Assembly (NCBI GenBank): GCA_946122785.1
Contig: CAMGYJ010000002.1
Coordinates: forward strand, 9,980,339-10,044,338
Direction of reading: 5' to 3'
Length of the DNA: 64,000 nt
DNA from: Linum tenue
Taxonomy: Eukaryota > Streptophyta > Magnoliopsida > Malpighiales > Linaceae
Below are positions 11,399-29,664 of the stretch, piece after piece. The notes below the pieces were generated by a model. That model was given only the letters and a program-made list of their open reading frames with translations. It was not told the DNA's origin and searched no databases. Every line of letters begins with the position of its first letter. The stretch's first letter is position 1. A program made the position numbers and the translations under genes.

Positions 11399-11836
11399 AT
11401 GGCAGAGCAGAAGACGAAGATTCTGATCATCGGAGGGACGGGGTACATAGGGAAGTACATAGTGGAAGCTAGCGCCAACGCCGGCCACCCTACCTACGCT
11501 CTCGTTCGCCGCTCCACTCTCACTAGCCCCACCAAATCCAACACCATCGACTCCTTCAACAAGCTCGGCGTCAAGCTCCTCATCGTACCGTTTCTTTCTC
11601 CCGCCGGCGGCGGCAATTTCCAATTTCGCGTTTTCCCTAATTGATTGGATTTGGGATTAATTAATGTAATGAGGGTTTTTTTTTTAATTTCCTGGTGGCA
11701 GGGTGATCTGAATGATCACGAGAATCTGGTGAAGGCGATTAAGCTGGTGGACGTCGTGATCTCGACTGTCGGCCAGGACCAGCTGGCTGATCAAAACAAG
11801 ATCATCTCCGCCATTAAAGAAGCTGGCAACATTAAG
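11399..11836 (+). pseudogene. 5' stub of isoflavone reductase-like (PCBER) gene
   Basis: Exons 11399-11584 and 11702-11836 join in phase to 107 residues. They carry the NAD(P)H-binding loop GGTGYIGKYIV, ALVRRST, then LIGDLNDHENLVKAIK, VDVVISTVGQDQLADQ and IKEAGNIK. This is the Rossmann N-terminal third of isoflavone reductase / phenylcoumaran benzylic ether reductase proteins, which are usually about 310 residues. The next expected exon (starting RFFPSEFG in the family) is absent: exon 2 ends at a good donor (AAG|GTAATC) and the next gene begins 136 bp later. Read-through adds unrelated residues to a stop at 11954-11956. The substrate-binding domain is missing, so it cannot be an active reductase, although its promoter and 5' exons look undamaged. 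Confidence 0.85.
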
Positions 11837-11972
11837 GTAATCAATACTCACTCGCGCCGGTTGTTAAATCGCTCTGTAACAGAGGAATTCCTCTGTTCCT
11901 CTGTTCTTCTTTTAATTCTCTCTGTTCCACCCGCCATTTTCAAGCCCTTAGCTTAGCTCCTACCATCCCTAA

Positions 11973-13863
11973 ATGCTGTCCCAATTATATTCTCCTTCCC
12001 TCTTTCAATCCACTTCCCAGCTCCTGCTGCATTGTTCCCTCGCCGCCGCATCAGAACCTCTTCGCAGCCTCCCTCCGGCAGCCGCCACCACCCTCTCCTT
12101 CCCAACTCTTAGATTGCAGCCTCGCTTTCCTCTTTCGCTCAATCGCCAAATTCACCGTGCTTCCGCTTCGCAGCTCCCCGATGATGGTTCCTTTCTCTCG
12201 TCGACGGAGCTCGACGGTTTTGCTGATATCGCCGGCAAATTGGCCGATGCTTCCGGAGAAGTCATCCGGAAGTACTTCCGCAAGAAATTCGAAATTCTCG
12301 ACAAGGACGATCTGAGTGAGCTTTCGTTTTAGGTCTGAGCTATTATTGATTGCTCTCTCCAATTTGCAATCGGGGTAAACTTAGTCATTTCATTGCAGGT
12401 CCGGTGACGATTGCCGATAGAGCAGCTGAGGAAGCAATGATTTCGATCCTATTGCAGCACTTCCCTTCTCACGCAATGTGAGTTTCTGGAAGCGTTTGTT
12501 TGTCGATTCTTCTGTCACTATAACAAGCATTCGTTTGTTGATTCCTTCTGTTGCTATGTATTATCCAAGAGTCGTGATTGCAGTTACGGGGAGGAGAATG
12601 GTTGGCAGTGTAAGGAGGAGAATTCTTCAGATTTTGTGTGGGTTTTGGACCCAATTGATGGAACTAAAAGCTTCATCACTGGTAATGTTTGTTGTTACAC
12701 TTATATGGCAGATTCAGCTAGCAGGTTGGAGGTTTTGTAAGTGTTTGATTCTGACTGGTTTTTTTGTTGCTTTCAAATGATAAGGGAAACCATTATTTGG
12801 AACGCTCATTTCTCTGTTATTCAAGGGTAAACCGGTAAGCATTCGGGTTAATCGATATGTTCAGAAACATTGAAAGAACATGGCTTTTCTGGATTTAATT
12901 TGGACCACCACCTTCCATAGTTACTGCTAATGTTCTTTCACAAATGGTTCTGCAGATACTAGGCATAATCGATCAGCCCATACTAAGAGAACGATGGATT
13001 GGGATGTCTGGGAGGAGAACAACATTGGACGGAGAAGAAATTTCAACTCGCAGTTGCCTGCAATTGTCACAAGCATATTTGTATGTTCTATTTTGAGTGT
13101 CAGAAATGGAAGAACTTGTTTAGGTTTAGTCATCCTGTTTGTTTATAGCCTTGCTAAGTGATCCCTTCCTATTGCCTTAGGTACACTACTAGTCCCCATC
13201 TTTTCAGCGGGGATGCTGTGGAGGCATTTGCACGTGTTAGAGATAAGGTTCGTTTTAGTCTTAGCTAATTGATGTACACTTTCAATCCATGATTTGCTGC
13301 AAGTGGAATATGAAACCTTAGACTATCCAAATAGTTGAATCTCTCGCGCATTGAAGTCTTGTTGATATGTGGTTTCTTACAGGTGAAAGTGCCATTGTAC
13401 GGCTGTGACTGCTATGCTTATGCCCTTTTGGCATCTGGATACGTAGATCTTGTCGTTGAATCTGGTCTCAAGGTAATCTTATGTGTTTGCTTCACTAGCA
13501 CCGATCGAGCTTGTCTGCGGAATAACCAGTGTAGATGCGAGACGGTTAATTGGTTTTCTTTTGCAATGCAGCCCTACGATTTTCTCGCCCTGATCCCTGT
13601 GATAGAAGGTGCTGGCGGGATCATTACCGATTGGAAAGGCTGTGATCTCACTTGGGAGGCATCTCAAGATTCTAAAGCTCCAAGTATGACCAATTTCTCA
13701 ACATATCATAGTTTCTTATGGACGGATTGCAATCTTCAGTTCCTCAAATGATACTGATTCAAACTTTGATTCTTTCTTTGTTCCTCCCTCAGGTTTCAAT
13801 GTTGTGGCTGCTGGAGACAGGCAAATTCATCAACAAGCTCTAGATGCACTGCAATGGCCCTGA
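11973..13863 (+). CDS. HISN7: Histidinol-phosphate phosphatase, chloroplastic (IMPL2)
   Basis: Nine exons (11973-12315, 12399-12477, 12584-12681, 12785-12834, 12956-13080, 13181-13247, 13383-13472, 13572-13683, 13793-13863) join in frame to 344 residues, close to the Arabidopsis length. The Ser/Leu/Pro/Arg-rich N-terminus of about 70 residues is a plausible plastid transit peptide. The inositol-monophosphatase fold follows: KYFRKKFEILDKDDLS, the metal-binding Glu pair in GEENG, DPIDGTKSF (metal-binding Asp residues), GCDCYAYALLASG, and IEGAGGIITDW near the C-terminus. Plant members of this branch dephosphorylate L-histidinol phosphate, the penultimate stage of histidine synthesis. It starts just downstream of the IFR stub and ends tail-to-tail with the malic enzyme gene. 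All introns are GT-AG. The 136-bp upstream gap is short for a full promoter. Confidence 0.95.
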
Positions 13864-14795
13864 AGATGTTCTCTTAAAACTTAAAAGTGCTATTTGCAAT
13901 GAAACAAACTCTCATTTCTCAACTGTAACATTTATTCACCTCGTTAACTTTAGCTAAACAAACCCTAGGTCATTTTAGTAAGCTATAGTAATTTTCCATG
14001 AAATGTTAATTTCAAACTGTATGATGTTGTTTCCTCCAGACGCCAACGGAGTGGGAGATATTAGAACATGTACCGACGCCCAAGTGTTTGTTGTCATGAT
14101 CAATAAAGATAAAAATATAAAAATGAAAGTCATCAATGGAAGATTTAAGGGTACGAACCTAAAATAAGTTTTTAGAAACAGTACAGGAGGTTATACCGTA
14201 AAAGTGAGTGATAGGGTATTTTGTATCAAAATCGTAGTTTAATCGTGATTGAACCGTTTTCTGCCACTAAAACCGCCTATCGTTTTGGTGCCGGTATCCG
14301 GTATTTCCGGTACGACCGGCTGGTACAATAAGGTTTCCTAAACCTTGCACTAAACTACTGGTTAAGCTAGAAATTGAAAAATAATGCGTTTGTGACTGTT
14401 ATTGCAAAGCAAGCATAAAGCTGATTTAGTGATTTACATTACAGATTGTCAGTTGTCTCTTATTGGAACATCAGAAAAGAAACCATCTGAGAGAAGTTTG
14501 AGAAGGGAGGGTGCTCTCATCTCTGGTAGGAGACAATTGATCCCTCACCCGCCAGTACCTTCCTAGCCCTAATCGGCATGAATGTACCCTCGCGAATGTC
14601 TGCAATCCATCAGAAGCTCTGGCAAACTGAAATTTACATGGAAGTATACAGCAGAAGCGATCCTTTGGTTACAAATCCAACCAACCCTTTAGAAGACTGC
14701 AGTTGCCTCTTTTTTTCTCTCTTTCTTTCTCTTTCTTTCGTTTGTGTGCTTCCCAAGCAAGCAAAGTAGAAGCAGAGTAGAGTTTAGTAGTCAAT
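13864..14795. other. Convergent intergenic region with two 3' UTRs
   Basis: This lies between the stop codons of HISN7 (+) and NAD-malic enzyme (-) and must hold both 3' UTRs and polyadenylation sites. A candidate AATAAA-like signal follows HISN7 (caataaag near 14101). No other gene is seen. Confidence 0.6.
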
Positions 14796-22276
<7,481 letters not shown>

Positions 22277-22583
22277 CTTTGATTCGTCTTCTTCGAATAA
22301 TAGCTGGAATTTGGCAGCAATGAAGTGAACAGTAGTGCCAAGAAACAGGAAGAAGGCAGGCGGGAAGCAGCAAGCAAGCAAGACAGGGTCACTCGCTGCC
22401 TGGTGGATTAGATCGGAGTCTAACCGGCGGCGGAATTGGGGATACGAAACAAGGGAAGCAATCTAGCTGACCGGAGCAAGACAGGTTCCCTTTTATTGAG
22501 ATCTAGAGGTAAGAAGTGAGAGGTGAAGGTGAGCTCTTCTCTGTGGCTGGAGGGTCGACTTTGACTAAGCTGAGGAGACTGAA

Positions 22584-22607
22584 GGAGAAGAAGAAGAAGA
22601 AGAAGAA
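22584..22607. repeat. (GAA)n microsatellite in malic enzyme upstream region
   Basis: A purine trinucleotide run about 310 bp upstream of the NAD-ME1 start codon. Read on the coding strand it is a (TTC)n tract, common in plant leaders and promoters. Confidence 0.85.
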
Positions 22608-23339
22608 AGAATAATGATAGCGTTGGGAGTTAGCAGCGGACCCAGTCCAGTCCCGCCGCACTGGCAGACTGCAGTTTCAGACCTCCGCGCCCTTATTCGC
22701 GGTTCAGTTTTCTTCAGGTTAGTCCGGTTTGGTCATTGGTGAAACCGAAAAGGGTTATTTACAGAAATGGTCACTTACTTCTTTGATCATTGGTAAAATG
22801 GTGAATTAAATTTTATTTTTAATAAAATGATAGTTTATAATGTGTAATAGTTAAGGTTCAAGAAGATGATAGGCATTAGCAAGGAGTGACTAAGTGAATT
22901 CCAGTTTCTCTTGGTGGTGTTTGCTTCCCACCTCCTTTCAATAAAAAAAAACTAAGTGAATTCCAGTCCTGCAACCTCATTAAAATTCAATGGCTCCAAT
23001 TAATTCAATTTATAAAGGACAATTTAATAATTGTAGAATTATTTAATTTATTAATTAAATAAAAAATAGTCGGACCTCTCCCTTCCGTGCGGTAGAGAAA
23101 GACACGCCCGTCGGTGACCATTTTTCCGGCGAGGTCCACTTTTCCGGTGGTGGGGAATTTTCCCCTCCAAGCACCCGCCGGCGATCACCTTTTGTGGGGA
23201 CTTATCTCTCCGGGTGTGACTTTTATGGGGACTTTTCTCCAGGCACGACTCAGAGAGAGAGAGATTTTCTTGCACTATCGGAGTTGGCTTTCCGACGATC
23301 GAAGGCTGTGAATGAGGATTTTCCGGCGATAGTGCTAAT
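22608..23339. other. No gene; promoter side of NAD-ME1
   Basis: Upstream region of the malic enzyme gene, then AT-rich DNA with a micro-retroposon (22889-22967). 23070-23330 is GC-richer, with repeated ttttccggcg and tggggactt motifs and a short (ga)n tract; no coding frame is convincing. Confidence 0.5.
22889..22967 (+). mobile_element. Micro-retroposon: 45-bp polyA insert with 17-bp TSD
   Basis: An exact 17-bp direct duplication, actaagtgaattccagt, sits at 22889-22905 and 22951-22967. It brackets a 45-bp insert that starts ttctcttggtggtgtttgc and ends ttcaataaaaaaaa. A long target duplication plus a terminal A-tail is the signature of LINE-machinery retroposition; the insert is probably the extreme 3' end of a LINE or other transcript. 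Confidence 0.8.
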
Positions 23340-24135
23340 TGTGATGTTTGTCGACCTATTTTGTAATGTTTAGAAGTCTTGCCTATAATGTTTATGTAAA
23401 TTATGTTTGTATTGTTTATGATTCTTGTTTGTCATGTTTGTCTATTGTCTTTGTAATGTTTATATTACTATTTTGTATATATTGCAATTTGTAATATTTG
23501 TTTGTGTAGTTTGTACACTTTTATGTTATGATTTGTATCTTTGTATTTATCGATTTTAATACAATTTTATCGATTTGTATTGTAAGTAGTGTTATTTTGT
23601 ACTGTTAGTATGTTCTGTAATGTTTGTCGATTTTTTCTGTAATGTTTGTAAGCTTTGTAATGTTTGTCGATCACTATTGTAATGTTTCTAAGTTTTGTTG
23701 TTTTTGTCCAACATGTTTGTCATTTTTGCCAACCATGTTTGTAATGTTTTTTATGTCTAAAATACAACATTGTTGACTTTTGGACAGAAATCTTCTATAT
23801 AGAGATGAAGTCTCCAAAGTCAACCCGGATGTTTTTACATTTTGTATGGTTTGTCGGTCTACTTTGTAATTTTTGTAACCATGTTTGTAATGTTTGTATG
23901 TCTAAAAAACAATCGGGTTGACTTTGGGACGGTGCCCCTCTATATAAGGATGGAGCCTCAAAAGTCAACATGGTTGTTTTTCCATTTTTATGGTTTGTAT
24001 TGTTTGTCGGTCTACTTTGTATTGTTTGTATAGTTCGTGTGTTTTGTATTGTTTGTAAGTCCGTTTGTATGTTTTCTTATTCTATTATGTACTGTTTGTA
24101 TGGTTTGTACTGTTTGTAAGTCCATTTTGTATACT
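23340..24135. repeat. Degenerate T/G-rich repeat array (gtttgtaatgtttgt)
   Basis: About 800 bp are dominated by diverged copies of tttgtaatgtttgt, tttgtattgtttgt and related words on the + strand. Two longer units are embedded (23753-23897 and 23898-24030, listed separately). No coding frame of note is present. Confidence 0.8.
23753..24030. repeat. Tandem 140-bp units with paired W-boxes and TATA-like core
   Basis: Both units start atgtctaaaa, share ggtttgt and gtcggtctactttgta, and contain an inverted pair GTTGACTTT ... AAAGTCAAC (23772-23780 with 23816-23824; 23918-23926 with 23961-23969). Each pair contains two WRKY-type W-boxes (TTGACT) and encloses a TATA-like core (ctatatagag; ctctatataagga at 23938-23950). 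This could be a decayed promoter module amplified with the repeat, or a coincidence of hairpin DNA. No transcript start can be placed. Confidence 0.6.
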
Positions 24136-24783
24136 TCGGAACTTTTCATAATACCTAAACAACCCTGTTAGCAATTAAAAAGTCATTCCCATTTTTTAAC
24201 CGTTGGATTGTTGTGTCCAAATCTAAGAGCTGAGAGAGCTTAGTCATCTGACGAAGCATCCCCTGGTTAGCTAATCCTCCCTCTATTAGCAAGGCGTAGG
24301 CATCGAAGGCATGTTAAACAAACATAGTGGGGTAAATACTTTAAGGAACTATTTTATTGTAGTTCATTTTCAAATTATTAAATAGCTTAGCTATCATTGA
24401 TGATTTCCTAGAATTACTAAGTTTATAGAATATGTAAGAATTACAAGTTTATAGAATATGTAGATTGTGACTGCTCTCTAGTTTATGATAGTGAAGAGAG
24501 AGGGCCATATAGACCGGAGTTGAAGAAAAATCGAAGAAATCATGGGTTATGACTACCATACGGTCGACAACGTCGTAAACCAGTATAGAAGATCGGGTCG
24601 ACTGGAATTAGAGAAGAATTGCAAAATTGGTGGATTATGATTACTCTGCATTCGACAACGAAGCAAAAGGAGCAAAGGACAAAAGGAAAGTGCGAAAATG
24701 AGGAATCGTTACCATTCATGAATTCTAAATCTTTGTCTCATTTTCTTAGAATTGCAATTCCCAATTGAGTATTTGAGAGAGGG
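24136..24783. other. No recognised gene
   Basis: AT-rich spacer between the T/G repeat and a LINE-like tail. It contains a short partially repeated segment (ggttatgactacc and gattatgattact with cgacaacg) but no coding or RNA feature that I can identify. Confidence 0.5.
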
Positions 24784-25490
24784 TTTTTTTTTTACAAGGT
24801 AGTTTCATTAAAACTTAGAAGTGTACAAAGTGGGTATTAACCCAATGGTAAGACAACAAACAAAATCAGACAGGGAGGAAAAAAAGCCCAAACACATAGG
24901 CCTAAAAGAAGTGTCAAAAGACCAAACATATTAGCCCACAAACACACACAAAGAGCCCAATGAAGAACAACCCCATACCCTAGCTGATTCCATCTCCATG
25001 TGTAGCCGTCGTCGCTGGCAAAATCATCACACGTTGACCGCCATCGAAACGCCGCACCAGCACGAGAAAATCCAATCCACAAAAAGCGAAACGAGGCCGG
25101 AACGCAAGAGGTTACCAGCCTAGATGAGGATCGGAGCAAGACGAACCCAACGGAACCCAAACTCGCCTTCAAACCTAACTTCATCGGACCGGAACGTCTT
25201 CAGATGCTCCCACAAGCAACATGCACGATCATAACTTCGGAACGAATGGGCGCCCAACGACAAAACACATAGATCGAGTCTTTGTCTTCTGATCTCCCAA
25301 CCGCATCCGAGACGATTCAAGGGGAAGGCTATTGGCATCACCGAATCGCCGAGATCAGCAAGGCGAAGCAAGGAGGTAGACGAGAGGCGAGAAGACAATC
25401 CGAACTTAAGACCCAAAACCAGCCACCCTTTGCCACCACGATCAAAAGATCTCTAGATCTGAAGATTTAGAATAGAGGTGGAAAACAATC
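24784..25490 (-). mobile_element. LINE-like 3' end, minus strand
   Basis: On the minus strand a frame at 25184-24837 with hydrophobic, Leu/Phe-rich text (LCVWAFFPPCLILFVVLPLG) is followed by a short 3' tail (ttttaatgaaactacc) and an A10 tract at 24793-24784. This matches the usual end of plant non-LTR elements: a stop, about 50 bp, 'taatgaa', then polyA. The reverse transcriptase itself is absent, so it is 5'-truncated or rearranged. The 5' boundary and the target duplication are not resolved. Confidence 0.55.
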
Positions 25491-26194
25491 ATCTATAAAA
25501 GAGAGATCGAAGGAGAAAATTCAAAAGAGGACTTGAGAGAAGACAACAAACAAAGGGAAATAAAGCGATTACAACTGGAGAGAAAAAGAAGGAGCGGATG
25601 GCTACCACCGGTCACCAGAGAGACGTCGACGACAGCCCACGATAGAGAACCTGAAAAGAAAGGTTTAGAGAGAGGTCAGAGGAAAAACACGAAGAGAAAG
25701 AAGGACACATCATGTATACAACAACAGGAGATGGCGTGCTCATAACTAACTACACTTTTTTCTTGTTCTTCATCAGCGAGAGTATTTAAGCGTCTCACCT
25801 TTGATTACTCATACCTCGCACTGATTAAAACTAGTTTGACTTAAATGTTGCCGAACTTTTCCCTAAGCGTTGGTAGTTTGACTTAAGTTTTGCCTAACTT
25901 TTCCCTAAGCGTTATGAACGCATATAATTGTCTCGTGAACCCTTAACTAATTAGCTAAGGAAATAACCACTCGACCTTCATTCATTTATCCCCAAAATTA
26001 TAGCTTTATGAATGCAATGGTTATCCAAGCTCCCCCCCCCCCCAACAGATTGTCGTCCGGTGCTCTTTTGCTGCTAGCAACCATTGTTGGGTTTGCCGCA
26101 TATCATCACCATTTTACGTCGATGAATGCCTTTCGTAGCACGAAACTGTAACATCTATTTCAATATGAGCATACAGGGCATGTGCATGTCTTTT
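25491..26194. repeat. Duplicated block, copy A
   Basis: Aligns in direct orientation with 27301-28141. Shared landmarks in order: gatcgaaggagaaaat, ggtttagagagaggtcagag, catcagcgagagtatttaag, ggaaataaccactcga, cagattgtcgtccggtgctc (copy B agactgttgtccggtgccc) and gagcatacagggcatgtgca. Alignment ends at catgtctttt. The left side of copy A is continuous with the LINE-like tail; copy B is not. Confidence 0.85.
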
Positions 26195-26842
26195 ATAAAT
26201 CAATCACAAAAAACTTAGATAAATTGGGAAGAGAATAATAGCTTACCAGTTCAACTCAATGAACCTTCTATGAAGATAAAAGCCTCACTGAAGTTGAAAC
26301 CTAAGAACAGAAAGAGGAGCAACGACACAAGAGATCCATCAGGCTTCAAACATCGTTTACACAATAGGATCAAAATAAATAGATCTTTTGCATGTTCTTC
26401 TCATGATACAACCTGAAAATAAAATCGTTTTTGTTATTAATAAGTAAGATAAAACCATGGGACAAAGAGAAAAAAATGAATGACTTACATATGTGAAGCG
26501 ATTAACCTTGGACGAAGACCAAAAACCCATTCAAGTTCAAAGTCTGGTTTAGGAAGAGAAGTAAAGGAGGACTATATAACTGATCAAACATCGTCTTCAG
26601 CAATAGAAGCATCAAAATAGTTATTGTAGTAATTTATAGATATAGGAGAGATAAAATCATTGCGCGAAATACTACAACACCTTTCATTTTAATTAACTAT
26701 ATACCCAGACCAAGAATAAAATAATAAAGTTTAATAACTCAATCGAATAATTTTTGATCGATTTTATGCATAAAGTTACCTAAATTCGATTTGTGTTGCA
26801 AATTTTATTTATAGAAGGAAAAAAGTATTAATATTCCCGTAA
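26195..26842. other. No recognised gene
   Basis: AT-rich spacer between copy A of the duplicated block and the gypsy gag fragment. No coding frame or RNA is seen. Confidence 0.5.
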
Positions 26843-27340
26843 TTGCAATCGCCAAGTTTTCTCCAATTTGCACTCCAGTACCCACCCCATGGTATTACTG
26901 TTTCTCATCAGCCCCCACAACAGCAGTACCAGCAGCCTGGTGCATCTCCATCAGTCCCAGCACAGGGCGATCCCGTGTCAGAACTGAGGGATCTAGTGAC
27001 TACCTTGGCCAGCACTAGTACCCAAAAGTTCAATAATTTGGAGCAATTCATGGAAGTGGTTGCATGCAAATTCCTCGAGATTGAAGCTGGCCAGAGAAAC
27101 CAGCAGGCACTCTTGCAGGATATGGACACCAAGATCGGGCACCTGGCAGATGCCCTTGCTTCCAGACCGGCTGGCACACTTCCTGGCCAACCCCTGCCGA
27201 ATCCCAGAAATCATAAGGAGGGGTTGCACGCCATTATATTGAGAAGTGGGAATGTGACTGCGGATGCACCTCAGAAGAGTGCCAAGAAGGTCACCCAGAA
27301 ATCTAAAAGAGGATCGAAGGAGAAAATCCAAAAGAGGACT
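26843..27340 (+). pseudogene. Ty3/gypsy (Athila-type) gag fragment
   Basis: A 166-residue frame contains a Pro/Gln-rich start, then FNNLEQFMEVVACKFLEIEA, MDTKIGHLADALASRPAGTL, PGQPLPNPRNHKEG and LHAIILRSG. The order 'QIGQLA..L..R..G.LPS.T..NP....AITLRSG' is characteristic of the gag C-terminus of plant gypsy polyproteins before the protease. Neither capsid start, protease nor RT is present. The frame runs straight into copy B of the duplicated block (KRGSKEKIQKRT), showing a rearrangement junction near 27300. Confidence 0.75.
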
Positions 27341-28141
27341 TGAAAGAAGACGGCAAACAAAGAGAAATAAAACGATTACAACTGGAGAGAAAAGGAAGGA
27401 GCAGATGGCTGCCACCGGCCACCGGAGAGACGCCGGCGGCAGCCCTCGGTAGAGAACCTTAAAAGAAAGGTTTAGAGAGAGGTCAGAGGAAAAACGTGAA
27501 GAGAAAGAAAGGACATGTCATGTCATGTATACAACAATAGTAGATGGCGTGCTCATAACTAACCACACTTTTTTCTTGTTCTTCATCAGCGAGAGTATTT
27601 AAGCGTCTTACCTTGATTAATCATACCTCGCACTCATTAAAACTAGTTTGACTTAAATATTGCCTAACTTTTCCCTTAGCGTTAGTAGTTTGACTTAAAC
27701 TTTGCCTAACTTTTCCCTAAGCGTTGAGCGTTATGAAGGCTTAATTATCTCGTGAACCCTTAACTAATAGCTAAGGAAATAACCACTCGATCTTCATTCA
27801 TTTATCCCCAAAATGAAACTTTGCCTAACTTTTCCCTAAGCGTTGAGCGTTATGAAGGCTTAATTATCTCGTGAAGGCTTAATTATCTCGTGAACCCTTA
27901 ACTAATAGCTAAGGAAATAACCACTCGATCTTCATTCATTTATCCCCAAAATGATAGCTTCATGAATGCATCTGTTATCCAAGCTCCCCCCAACAGACTG
28001 TTGTCCGGTGCCCTTTTGCTGCTAGCAGCCACTTTTGGGTTTGCTGCATCACCATTTTTACGTCGTCGATGAATGCCTTTCGCAGCACGAAGCTGCAACA
28101 TCTATTTCAATCTGAGCATACAGGGCATGTGCATGTCTTTT
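27301..28141. repeat. Duplicated block, copy B
   Basis: Direct copy of 25491-26194, about 140 bp longer because of an internal tandem repeat. Copies A and B flank the gag fragment, but the ends lack TG...CA, a primer-binding site and a polypurine tract, so they do not look like LTRs. Confidence 0.85.
27697..27954. repeat. Internal tandem repeat of about 120-140 bp in copy B
   Basis: The segment from aaactttgcctaacttttcc to atttatccccaaaatga occurs twice in succession. The second copy has an extra internal aaggcttaattatctcgtg duplication. Copy A has the segment once, so this expansion happened after the block was duplicated. Confidence 0.85.
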
Positions 28142-28699
28142 GTCTTGAAAACCAACTTGTACTTCAAATGCCAGATCACGCACGAAGGAACTAAAGAATA
28201 GAAGACTCGCGGGGAGCTCGAGCCTGAGGTCCGTCCCACACTTCCATCAGGGTTTATGGAAAGCTGTAGAATGCCCGCACTCCCATTGAACCAAATTGTG
28301 CATTACACTCGATCCAGTTCAGTTCAATGGGCTTGAAAACCAAATCGCATCACATTCAACTCGCCTTCGATTCGATTCACTCGAACTACCGGTCAGCTCC
28401 GATTCGATCCATGGTGAACGGAAAATAATGATTGTTCATGTATTTATTCATAACGACCGAAAATACAACGCGAAGTCACAAAACAATTGAACCCTCCCCA
28501 CGACAGTGTCTTAACAACAAGACCAAGAAACCGAAGGTAAAAACCAACACACAAAGAAAGTAAAAGAGGAATTCAACAAAGACACAAATTCCAACCATAT
28601 GAACATCACTACATGGCGGTGGCTAGACGAAGAAGAAAAAAAACAGGGGACAACAAACACTTGCAAGTAGAAACCATCTAATGTGCAGTTCACATTCGT
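28142..28699. other. No recognised gene; dehydrin 3' side
   Basis: The right part (about 28500-28699) is the 3' UTR side of the minus-strand dehydrin. The remainder shows no coding feature. Confidence 0.5.
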
Positions 28700-29559
28700 C
28701 TAATGATTGTGCTGACCATGTCCGTGATGGCCAGGCAGTTTCTCCTTGATCTTCTCCATAACACTCTTCTTCTCATGATGTTCAGGATTCGCTGTAGTCG
28801 TAGTTGTAGTCGTGGTGGATGACGCGTATTCTTGGCCCGTCACAGGGTCCTTGTTGTCCTTGTGCTTGTTCCCCGTCAGCTTGTCTTTGATCTTCTGAGT
28901 CAGCCCTTTCTTCTTCTTCCTTCTCCCTCCCTGCCCGTCGTCCTCCGACTGCCATACATCCACAACCCAAAATCAAATCCCAATTACCATAAATAGGCCA
29001 AATCTTTTAGCAACTCAAATTTAAGCTCAAGAAAAGAACATACCGAGCTGGAAGAGCTGGTACTTGGGGAGCGTCGGATTTCGGAGGCCGGATGATGTTG
29101 CTTGTTCTCATCAGTTCCTTTGTTCCCGGTGACGCTGCTCACAAGGCTGCCTCCAACGCCCGCAGCGCCGCCGAGGATCCCACCACCAACAGCAGCAGTA
29201 CCAGCAGCGGCTCGCTCCGTGGCGTGACCAGTAGTCCTCATGGCGCCAGCAGCGGTCCGCTCAGTGGCGTGACCAGTGTCCTTCAGGGCGTCACCCAGCG
29301 TATGATGAGTGGTCTCCAACGGCCCTTGCCGAGCAGTAGTTGCCGACGTATACGGCGGCCCTTCCTCTTCCCTCCTTCCCCTCTCCGTGACTCCCACAGG
29401 CGGTGCACCGAGATGCGATTCGGTGGTGCCGGCGACGGTGGTTGCCACACCTTTGATGTGAACACGGTTGCCGTGTTCATCTCTGAGCTGAACCGGGTTA
29501 CCGAGCTCGTCGGTCAGCTCCACCGGGTTCCCATACTCGTCCCTGATCAGTTGTGCCAT
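28700..29559 (-). CDS. Acidic Y-S-K2 type dehydrin
   Basis: Exons 29559-29044 and 28948-28700 give 254 residues. The N-terminus carries one good Y-segment (DEYGNP) and two degenerate copies (DELGNP, DEHGNR) at about 14-residue spacing. A Thr/Gly/Ala-rich phi region follows (repeats of [11 protein letters not shown]). The Ser run SSSSS at the end of exon 1 continues as SEDD in exon 2: the single intron splits the phosphorylatable S-segment, as is typical of SK-type dehydrins. Two Lys-rich K-segments follow at residues about 183-198 ([14 protein letters not shown]) and 232-245 ([14 protein letters not shown]), then His-rich HHGHGQHNH. Dehydrins (group 2 LEA) are disordered, bind membranes and ions, and protect cells during drought, cold and seed drying. 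Promoter G-boxes upstream fit ABA control. Confidence 0.95.
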
Positions 29560-29664
29560 TTCTCTTCTTTCGGGTTCTCAATCACCGTCGAGCTAAGCTG
29601 TAAACCTTTAAATGACGAAATATACGCAAGAGACTGATAAACGGTGGAGACAGACAGAGCAGAA

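Noticed and set aside
11702..12477. In-frame IFR-HISN7 fusion protein by exon skipping
   Set aside because: IFR exon 2 ends in phase 0 while HISN7 exon 2 begins in phase 1, so joining them breaks the frame; HISN7 also has its own ATG and transit peptide.
25491..28141. Complete LTR retrotransposon with copies A and B as LTRs
   Set aside because: No TG...CA ends, no primer-binding site or polypurine tract, and the gag frame runs into copy B without a leader.
29092..29637. 181-residue plus-strand frame opposite the dehydrin
   Set aside because: It is the antisense shadow of the GC-rich dehydrin exon with no family resemblance.
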